Shown in pieces: positions 1 to 4,399 of a stretch of 10,326 nucleotides of DNA. The stretch is taken from the NCBI GenBank assembly GCA_903929105.1, contig CAIYTL010000042.1:1-10326 (forward strand). Direction: 5' to 3'. Made by a program: the position numbers and the translations under genes. The stretch is from an uncultured Micrococcales bacterium (GTDB taxonomy: Bacteria; Actinomycetota; Actinomycetes; Actinomycetales; Microbacteriaceae). The notes beneath the pieces were generated by a model. It had not been told where the DNA came from. It searched no databases and was given only the letters and a program-made list of their open reading frames with translations. How positions within the stretch are numbered: position 1 is the stretch's first letter; each line of letters starts with the position of its first letter.

Positions 1-2
1 AC

Positions 3-44
3 ATCGGCTTAGCCGAGCAGATAGCTGGTCGGGTTCAGCTCTAA
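3..44 (+). CDS. Partial 3' end of an unidentified + strand gene
   Basis: An open frame enters from the left edge and ends in TAA at 42-44, giving the tail IGLAEQIAGRVQL. It is placed here because a strong bidirectional terminator begins 15 nt after the stop, as expected when a + strand gene converges on the leftward dnaB operon. One of the other two + frames stops within the first 12 nt. The remaining frame stays open through the terminator hairpin, which is unlikely for a real gene. Thirteen residues are too few to assign a function. Confidence is limited because only 44 nt are visible. Confidence 0.4.
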   Translation: MGLAEQIAGRVQL

Positions 45-58
45 GACTGACTAATTGC

Positions 59-88
59 AAAACCGCCGGCAGATTTGTCGGCGGTTTT
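59..88. terminator. Bidirectional Rho-independent terminator
   Basis: The arms AAAACCGCCG (59-68) and CGGCGGTTTT (79-88) pair perfectly. The stem can extend inward by G-U, C-G and A-U pairs to leave a GATT loop at 72-75. It has an A-tract on one side and a T-tract on the other, so it works on both strands. It would end the gene entering from the left on the + strand and the dnaB - membrane protein operon on the - strand, whose last stop codon is at 109-111. A 12-bp palindrome (TTGTAATTACAA, 88-99) abuts it and is probably incidental. Confidence 0.85.
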
Positions 89-108
89 TGTAATTACAAA
101 AAGTTGGG

Positions 109-366
109 TTACTTGAGCGCTGGCTGGTCTGGGTCGCGAGGATCGTCTTTGACGGCGAGCTTTAGGGTTGCAATTGCCACGATAACCACGATGAAAGTAA
201 TGCCTGCCCAAATCGAAGCCCCGCCAATGCGTGCACTCTGGTTGATGTTGCCATCGGCATCTTGTGGGCGAACTCCGAAGAAAACAATGATTCCCACAAG
301 CGCGGCTGATATCGCCGACAAAATGAGAATGCTTTTGACTGAGGTTGGGTTAGATGCTTTTGCCAT
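109..366 (-). CDS. Small two-helix membrane protein, unknown function
   Basis: This 85-residue protein is not recognised by name. Two hydrophobic segments are visible, at about residues 11-31 and 48-70. They are joined by a polar loop of about 16 residues (RPQDADGN and following), and the charged tail is rich in Asp, Pro and Arg. It is therefore predicted to be an integral membrane hairpin with no catalytic motif in view. The ATG lies 9 nt after the stop of the preceding membrane protein gene. An AGGG element overlapping that stop serves as a weak ribosome binding site, which suggests translational coupling. It is the last gene of the dnaB transcription unit and is followed directly by the terminator at 59-88. 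Small two-helix proteins of this kind are common as hypothetical proteins in Microbacteriaceae; that comparison is from memory. Confidence 0.75.
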   Translation of the reverse strand: MAKASNPTSVKSILILSAISAALVGIIVFFGVRPQDADGNINQSARIGGASIWAGITFIVVIVAIATLKLAVKDDPRDPDQPALK

Positions 367-375
367 GTTTAAACC

Positions 376-894
376 CTAATCTGCTTTGGTTGGGCTGGCT
401 GCCCAAACCCCTTGATGAACCGCACTGAGCGCCAGATAGGCCCCAAGAAAACCCGAAGCGTTCAGTGGTTCAGGGTTTAAAACTACGTAAATCAATGTGA
501 ATAGCTCTGCAAGGGCAGCTGCAATGAGGTGCTCGCGGCCTTCAATAGTTTTGAAACCTGATTTTGATGCCAGGTATGTTTCGATTGCAGCGTTCAGCAC
601 CAGGTAGGCCATGACTACTATCTGAAAAATTGCCAACTTTGAGCTAGCCTGCCCGCCTAGGCCCAAGATTGCCGCAACCGCAGCCAGCAGGCTGATCAAC
701 GCACCCGGCGCAACGGCTTGGCGCATGCCTGGCTTTGGGCGCAAAAAGCCTAGGGCGATTGTGCCAAGAGCCTGCAAAAATGCGAAGCCCGCAAAAATGG
801 CCAGGCCCAAGGCGGCTGTGTCTGGTCGGGTGAAAGTTATAAACAACGTCGCCGCTAGGGCAACCAAGGCTCTGAAGCCAATGACGATTCGCAC
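376..894 (-). CDS. Six-helix integral membrane protein, unknown function
   Basis: A 172-residue, strongly hydrophobic protein with about six predicted membrane helices (near residues 5-21, 26-50, 61-79, 86-106, 121-139 and 146-166). It has a basic loop (RPKPGMR) after helix 2 and a polar loop (SKSGFKTIEGREH) before helix 5. No conserved catalytic or transport motif is evident. The six-helix layout recalls HdeD/DUF308-type proteins, but this is only topological. The start is GTG at 892-894; the codon just upstream in this frame is TAG, so no earlier start exists. The gene begins 4 nt after the dnaB stop and has no good Shine-Dalgarno of its own, so it probably depends on coupling to dnaB translation. 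It is followed after 9 nt by the small two-helix membrane protein gene. Confidence 0.75.
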   Translation of the reverse strand: MRIVIGFRALVALAATLFITFTRPDTAALGLAIFAGFAFLQALGTIALGFLRPKPGMRQAVAPGALISLLAAVAAILGLGGQASSKLAIFQIVVMAYLVLNAAIETYLASKSGFKTIEGREHLIAAALAELFTLIYVVLNPEPLNASGFLGAYLALSAVHQGVWAASPTKAD

Positions 895-898
895 CTAT

Positions 899-2242
899 TT
901 AGTGTTTCATATTTGCAAAGCGTGAATACTGCCCTTGAAACGCGACGGTAACGGTGCCGGTTGGCCCGTTACGCTGCTTGGCCAGAATGACGTCGGCTTC
1001 GCCAGCACGCGGATGCTCTTTTTCGCCGAGGTCTGGGCGGTGCAGCAAAATGACCACGTCGGCGTCTTGTTCGAGCGAGCCTGATTCGCGAAGCTGCGAG
1101 ATGTCTGGTTTTTTGTCTTTGGCCTCTTCAGACTTTCGGTTCAGCTGTGAGATAGCGATTAACGGCACACCTAGTTCTTTGGCGAGCAACTTGAGTGCAC
1201 GCGAGAACTCAGAGACTTCTTGTTGGCGGCTTTCGACCTTTTTGCCCGAGGTTAGAAGCTGCAGATAGTCAATGACAATCATTTGAAGACCCACGCGCTC
1301 AGCAAGGCGCCTCGACTTCGCACGAATTTCAACCATTGTGAGGTTTGGGCTGTCGTCAATATAAAGTGGCGCATCGCTGATTTTGCCGCGAATATCGGCT
1401 ATGCGAACCCAGTCGGTCTCGCTCATGGTGCCTTTGCGCATATTTTGCAGCGGAATCTGAGTTTCGGCCGAAAGCATGCGCATTGCAATTTCAGAACGGC
1501 TCATCTCGAGTGAAAAAAAGATAACTGCCTTGCGTTTGCGAATCGCGGCATGGCGAGCAATGTCGAGCGCCAACGTTGACTTGCCCACTGCTGGGCGGGC
1601 GGCAACGATAACTAGTTGGCCCGGGTGCAAGCCGTGGGTTAGATTGTCGAGCTCGGTGAAACCGGTTGGAACACCAACCAGGTCGCCACCGCGACTTTCG
1701 GCGGCCTCCATTTCGGCCACTGCAGATTTGATTGATTCTTCGAGCTCTGAATATTCCTGACCTCGTGTGCTAGCTGAAACCTGATAAACAGCGGCCTGAG
1801 CGTCGTTGACCAAATCGTCGACTTCGCCAATGTTTGCATAGCCTGACTGGGCAATCTTGGTGCCCACCTCAACAAGGCGTCTAAGCGTGGCTTTTTCTTG
1901 AACGATTTCGGCGTAGTACTCAACGTTGGCTGCCGTTGGCACGATCGACGTGAGGGTGTGCAAATAATCTGCACCGCCGCCGCGAGTCAGTGAATCGGTT
2001 TTTAGTAGTTCGTCAGTAACAGTAATAACGTCAGTTGGCTCACCTTTGCCAAACAGAGTGACGATGGCGTCGAAAATGATCTCGTGCTTAGGTGCATAAA
2101 AGTCTGCACCGCGAATCAAGCCGAACACCGCGGCAACGGCATCGGGCGAAATCAACATTGCACCGATTGTGCTTTGTTCGGCCAGCAGGTCATTGGGCAG
2201 CACTCGGCCGGTAGCCACGATGTCTGGGGCGTCGAAAGCCAT
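899..2242 (-). CDS. dnaB: Replicative DNA helicase DnaB
   Basis: DnaB is the ring-shaped 5'-3' helicase that unwinds the replication fork, loaded at oriC after DnaA opens the duplex. The 447-residue protein is full length for the family. The N-terminal scaffold/primase-contact domain spans about residues 14-115. After a linker, the RecA-like domain carries Walker A (ARPAVGKST, about 215-223), the catalytic Glu in FFSLEM (about 246) and Walker B (MIVIDYLQLL, 321-330). The conserved ISQLNRKSE segment follows. No intein interrupts Walker A, unlike some mycobacterial DnaB proteins. The ATG is preceded by a strong GGAGGA ribosome binding site 4 nt away. Upstream lies a cluster of DnaA boxes, and downstream are two membrane protein genes that appear co-transcribed. 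The assignment is secure. Confidence 0.98.
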   Translation of the reverse strand: MAFDAPDIVATGRVLPNDLLAEQSTIGAMLISPDAVAAVFGLIRGADFYAPKHEIIFDAIVTLFGKGEPTDVITVTDELLKTDSLTRGGGADYLHTLTSIVPTAANVEYYAEIVQEKATLRRLVEVGTKIAQSGYANIGEVDDLVNDAQAAVYQVSASTRGQEYSELEESIKSAVAEMEAAESRGGDLVGVPTGFTELDNLTHGLHPGQLVIVAARPAVGKSTLALDIARHAAIRKRKAVIFFSLEMSRSEIAMRMLSAETQIPLQNMRKGTMSETDWVRIADIRGKISDAPLYIDDSPNLTMVEIRAKSRRLAERVGLQMIVIDYLQLLTSGKKVESRQQEVSEFSRALKLLAKELGVPLIAISQLNRKSEEAKDKKPDISQLRESGSLEQDADVVILLHRPDLGEKEHPRAGEADVILAKQRNGPTGTVTVAFQGQYSRFANMKH

Positions 2243-2269
2243 TTGTCCTCCAAAGAATAGGGTGATTCT

Positions 2270-2298
2270 GTTATAGCTTTAGGCACCGACATAAAGTA
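2270..2298 (-). promoter_or_regulatory. Possible dnaB promoter
   Basis: Read on the - strand, a good -10 hexamer TATAAC sits at 2275-2270. At the usual 17-nt spacing the -35 position (2298-2293) reads TACTTT, a weak match to TTGACA. Transcription would start near 2263, giving a leader of about 20 nt that keeps the GGAGGA site before the dnaB ATG. The nearest DnaA box (2310-2319) would then lie just upstream of the -35 region, where a bound protein could activate or repress. The weak -35 keeps this tentative. Confidence 0.4.
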
Positions 2299-2309
2299 GG
2301 CAAAGTAAC

Positions 2310-2487
2310 TTGTGCACAAAGTTGTGCATAACTCACCAGACACGCGGTAATAACTTGTGCAAAACTGTGCATAACCCTGTGTACAAATTGTGCGTAACTA
2401 ACCTATATCCCGCTGTTTACAAGGTGAAGCTGGTTGTGCACAAGTAAAACCTTCAACCTTAAAGCTAAAGCTGAAGGTTGTGGATAA
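2310..2487. promoter_or_regulatory. Cluster of DnaA boxes upstream of dnaB
   Basis: Nine-base matches to the DnaA box (TTATNCACA, or the actinobacterial TTGTNCACA) fill this stretch. Perfect matches are at 2310-2318 and 2311-2319 (palindrome TTGTGCACAA, both strands), 2323-2331 (-, TTATGCACA), 2366-2374 (-, TTATGCACA), 2378-2386 (-, TTGTACACA), 2434-2442 and 2435-2443 (the same palindrome again), and 2479-2487 (-, TTATCCACA, the classic strong box). One-mismatch boxes are at 2355-2363, 2389-2397 and 2414-2422. Many centres lie 11-12 bp apart or near multiples of a helical turn. All sites are in the 344-nt gap between dnaB and rplI. The likely role is DnaA-dependent control of dnaB or DnaA titration; a second origin-like site is less likely. 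Confidence 0.85.
2448..2480. repeat. Inverted repeat with two alternative pairings
   Basis: AACCTTCA (2448-2455) is the reverse complement of TGAAGGTT (2472-2479). The overlapping pair CAACCTT (2454-2460) and AAGGTTG (2474-2480) offers a second, mutually exclusive hairpin. The element sits between the last two perfect DnaA boxes (2434-2443 and 2479-2487) and touches the latter. There is no T-tract on either side, so it is not an obvious terminator. Its function is unknown and it may be chance. Confidence 0.4.
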
Positions 2488-2520
2488 GTGTCACATTTGT
2501 AGGCATCAGCGGGCAAAAGA

Positions 2521-2554
2521 AAAAGGGCGAAGGGAACAAACCCTTCGCCCTTTT
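2521..2554 (-). terminator. Strong terminator of the rpsF-ssb-rpsR-rplI operon
   Basis: A perfect 14-bp stem is formed by AAAAGGGCGAAGGG (2521-2534) and its complement (2541-2554), with a 6-nt loop at 2535-2540. Read on the - strand, the 3' arm runs into a T-rich tract (TTTTTCTTTT across the arm end and beyond). This is a textbook intrinsic terminator about 32 nt after the rplI stop codon. It separates the ribosomal protein operon from the dnaB regulatory region. Confidence 0.92.
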
Positions 2555-2557
2555 CAA

Positions 2558-2578
2558 GCGCAAAAACTACTTTTGCGC
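2558..2578 (-). terminator. Second small hairpin between the rplI stop and the main terminator
   Basis: GCGCAAAA (2558-2565) pairs with TTTTGCGC (2571-2578) around a 5-nt loop, giving a perfect 8-bp stem 8 nt past the rplI stop codon. With the larger hairpin at 2521-2554 it makes a tandem arrangement. It could be an auxiliary terminator or a 3'-end stabiliser of the mRNA. Its lower half is only A-T pairs, so the effect may be modest. Confidence 0.5.
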
Positions 2579-2586
2579 CAAGGAAC

Positions 2587-3039
2587 TTACTTAGCAGCAA
2601 CCACCTGAAGGGTGATTACAGCCGATAGGTCTCCGTGCAAACGAACCGAAGCCTGGTGAGTGCCAGTGATACGGATCGGTGAGGTGAATGAGACCTTGCG
2701 CTTGTCAAGCTCGCCGAAGCCAGCGGCTGCAACAGCCTTGACAACATCAGCGGTCTTAACAGCGCCGAACAAACGACCACCAACGCCGGCCTTGATAGCC
2801 AACTTGATGGTTGCAGACTCTAGCGAGGTCTTTAGTGCAACTGCTTCTTCAGCGGTAGCCAAAGCGCGAGCTTCACGGCCAGCGCGAATCGAAGCAACCT
2901 GCTTCTCGCCACCCTTGCTCCATAGCACTGCAAAGCCGCGAGGCAAAAGGTAGTTACGTGCGTAACCATCTTTAACCTCAACAACGTCGCCGGCTGAGCC
3001 TAGACCTGAAACTTCGTTAGTAAGAATGAGTTTCGACAT
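2587..3039 (-). CDS. rplI: 50S ribosomal protein L9
   Basis: L9 binds 23S rRNA at the base of the L1 stalk and reaches across to neighbouring ribosomes, helping frame maintenance. The 150-residue length is typical. The N-terminal domain holds the family signature (GLGSAGDVVEVKDGYARNYL, about residues 12-31), followed by the long connecting helix (about 45-75) and the C-terminal rRNA-binding domain from about residue 80. The ATG has an AAGGAG site that overlaps the rpsR stop codon, 11 nt upstream, so the two genes are coupled. It is the last gene of the rpsF-ssb-rpsR-rplI operon and is followed by two hairpins. The assignment is secure. Confidence 0.98.
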   Translation of the reverse strand: MSKLILTNEVSGLGSAGDVVEVKDGYARNYLLPRGFAVLWSKGGEKQVASIRAGREARALATAEEAVALKTSLESATIKLAIKAGVGGRLFGAVKTADVVKAVAAAGFGELDKRKVSFTSPIRITGTHQASVRLHGDLSAVITLQVVAAK

Positions 3040-3050
3040 GGGGTTACTCC

Positions 3051-3308
3051 TTAGCGACCAGCGCCAGCGTAAGGAAGCAATGCAACCTCACGAGCGTTTT
3101 TGATAGCACGAGCAATCAAGCGCTGTTCCTGAACAGAAACACCGGTGATGCGACGTGAACGGATCTTGTTTTTGTCGGTCAAGAAACGGCGCAGAGTTGC
3201 GACATCCTTGTAATCGATAACGCCAACTTTGATTGCCTTTACAGGGGCAAGCTTGGCGTTCTTTGCATTGCGGTTTGGCTTGCGACGTGTGTCGGTTTTA
3301 GCAGCCAT
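3051..3308 (-). CDS. rpsR: 30S ribosomal protein S18, cysteine-free type
   Basis: S18 sits on the small-subunit platform and assembles as a heterodimer with S6. The 85-residue protein carries the family core IDYKDVATLRRFLTDKNKIR (about residues 31-50), then RRITGVSVQEQR and the C-terminal NAREVALLPY. It has no cysteines: where zinc-binding S18 proteins have paired Cys near the N terminus and one in TGNCVQ, this one has AKLAPVKAIK and TGVSVQ. It is therefore of the zinc-independent (C-) kind. An AGGAG site lies 6 nt before the ATG, and the gap to ssb is 28 nt. Whether a second, zinc-binding S18 exists elsewhere cannot be seen here. Confidence 0.97.
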   Translation of the reverse strand: MAAKTDTRRKPNRNAKNAKLAPVKAIKVGVIDYKDVATLRRFLTDKNKIRSRRITGVSVQEQRLIARAIKNAREVALLPYAGAGR

Positions 3309-3336
3309 AAGAATCTCCTAAATAATCTCTAAAACT

Positions 3337-3840
3337 TTAGAATGGGGTGTCGTCGGCGCCAGCTGATGAGCTGCCTGGGTTAGCCCAAGCGTCATTAGCG
3401 GCAGCGGCTGGGGCAGCAGCGGGTGCGTCCCATGGGCTGGCAGCGGCACCTGCGCCTGCGCCGCCAACTTCACGCGGTTTGCGTGAAACTGATGCGGTTG
3501 CATAGCGCAATGATGGGCCGATTTCTTCGATCTCAAGCTCAAGCGAAGCGCGAGCTTCACCTTGAGCTGTCTGATAAGCCGATGGGGCTTTCAAGCGGCC
3601 GGTGACGATAACTCGAGTGCCTTTGGTGAGCGTCTGTGCGACGTTCTCGGCAACTTCGCGCCAAGCGGTGCAGCGAACCCAAACGGTTTCGCCGTCCTCC
3701 CAGGCGTTAGTCTGGCGGTTTAGCTGACGAGGGGTTGAACCCACGCGCACGCTAACCACAGCTACTCCACCCTGGGTGTAACGAAGTTCAGGGTCGTCAG
3801 CTAGGTTGCCAACGATAGTTACGGTTACTTCTCCGGCCAT
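3337..3840 (-). CDS. ssb: Single-stranded DNA-binding protein
   Basis: SSB coats single-stranded DNA at forks and repair sites and recruits partners through its C-terminal tip. The 167-residue protein has an N-terminal OB-fold (about residues 1-112) that includes VGNLADDPELRYTQGG and aromatic residues such as W54 and W60. A flexible Gly/Ala/Pro-rich linker spans about 124-160. The acidic tip is ADDTPF, a close variant of the canonical DDDIPF partner-docking motif. The ATG is only 5 nt from the rpsF stop and lacks a strong Shine-Dalgarno, so translation is probably coupled to rpsF. Its place between the S6 and S18 genes is the usual bacterial arrangement. Confidence 0.97.
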   Translation of the reverse strand: MAGEVTVTIVGNLADDPELRYTQGGVAVVSVRVGSTPRQLNRQTNAWEDGETVWVRCTAWREVAENVAQTLTKGTRVIVTGRLKAPSAYQTAQGEARASLELEIEEIGPSLRYATASVSRKPREVGGAGAGAAASPWDAPAAAPAAAANDAWANPGSSSAGADDTPF

Positions 3841-3845
3841 TTTGA

Positions 3846-4286
3846 CTACTCGCTCGCCTTGGCAGCTTTGGCTGGTGCTTTAGCAGTTGCAGCTTTAGCA
3901 GCAGGTGCCTTAGCAGCGGCTGGCTTTGAAGGAGCCTCGTCGTCAGCTTTCTCTGCGGCGCTAACCTCAGGAACAGCTACTGGAGTGATGTTGATGACTG
4001 CTTCGTCGGCGCGCAAAACCTTGGTGCGCAACACAGCTTCTGAAAGCTTTAGCTGGCGGTCAAGCTCAAGAACTTCGGCTGGGGCAGCGGTCAAGTTAAT
4101 GACTGCGTAGTAGCCTTCGGTTTTCTTGGCGATTTCGTATGCGAAACGACGGCGACCCCAAATGTCAACTTTGTCAACGGTGCCTCCACCGTTGCGAATA
4201 ACATTGAGGAATTTGTCGAGACTTGGAGCGAGAGTGCGCTCCTCAACCGTTGGGTCGAGGATAACCATTAGCTCGTACTGATGCAT
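3846..4286 (-). CDS. rpsF: 30S ribosomal protein S6 with Ala/Lys-rich tail
   Basis: S6 pairs with S18 and binds the central domain of 16S rRNA. The core (residues 1 to about 95) is typical: MHQYELMVILDP at the start, GRRRFAYEIAKKTEGYY in the middle, and RTKVLRADE near its end. Beyond this is an extension of about 50 residues, first acidic (EKADDEAPS) and then a low-complexity Ala/Lys/Pro repeat with recurring AKAPA-like units. Total length is 146, against roughly 95-100 for the bare core. The start is well supported by AAAGGAGGT (4304-4296), 9 nt upstream, which may be occluded in the leader RNA described separately. It is the first gene of its operon. Confidence 0.97.
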   Translation of the reverse strand: MHQYELMVILDPTVEERTLAPSLDKFLNVIRNGGGTVDKVDIWGRRRFAYEIAKKTEGYYAVINLTAAPAEVLELDRQLKLSEAVLRTKVLRADEAVINITPVAVPEVSAAEKADDEAPSKPAAAKAPAAKAATAKAPAKAAKASE

Positions 4287-4295
4287 GACTAACCC

Positions 4296-4342
4296 ACCTC
4301 CTTTGGACTAGAACGGCCACAGGATTTCTGTGACAGGAGGGT
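4296..4342 (-). promoter_or_regulatory. Candidate S6:S18 autoregulatory leader of the rpsF operon
   Basis: In the transcript, CCUCCU (4340-4335) can pair with AGGAGG of the rpsF ribosome binding site (4302-4297). Inside that stem is a short hairpin, CACAG-AAAUC-CUGUG (4332-4318), followed directly by GCCG. A paired element next to a CCG trinucleotide in front of rpsF is the hallmark of the known S6:S18-binding mRNA leader. There, the protein pair recognises a mimic of its 16S rRNA site and represses its own operon. The pairings are seen in the sequence. The assignment to the S6:S18 class rests on the CCG position and gene context and has not been tested by covariance. Confidence 0.6.
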
Positions 4343-4399
4343 ATGGCATCTTGTTGCCTTAGCGCGACCAGTTAGTCAGCTGAGAGCAACTTTTCAAGA

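Noticed and set aside
1..58. tRNA or tmRNA 3' end containing GGTTCA
   Set aside because: The bases around GGTTCA (32-37) do not form the 5-bp T-arm stem and no acceptor end is present; a gene tail ending in TAA at 44 is simpler.
2243..2586. Main chromosomal origin (oriC) at the DnaA-box cluster
   Set aside because: No dnaA or dnaN is adjacent, no clear AT-rich unwinding tract is seen, and the rpsF-rplI operon would be transcribed head-on to a fork leaving this site. Regulation of dnaB or DnaA titration fits better, though origin activity cannot be excluded from sequence alone.
2403..2600. 65-residue open frame in the dnaB-rplI gap
   Set aside because: It runs through the rplI terminator and several DnaA boxes, has no ribosome binding site and overlaps the rplI end.
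4305..4399. Housekeeping promoter for rpsF (TTGAAA with TAACTG at 17 nt)
   Set aside because: The -10 matches poorly. Another TANNNT (TACCCT) would start transcription inside the leader structure. A promoter must lie here or upstream, but none is convincing.
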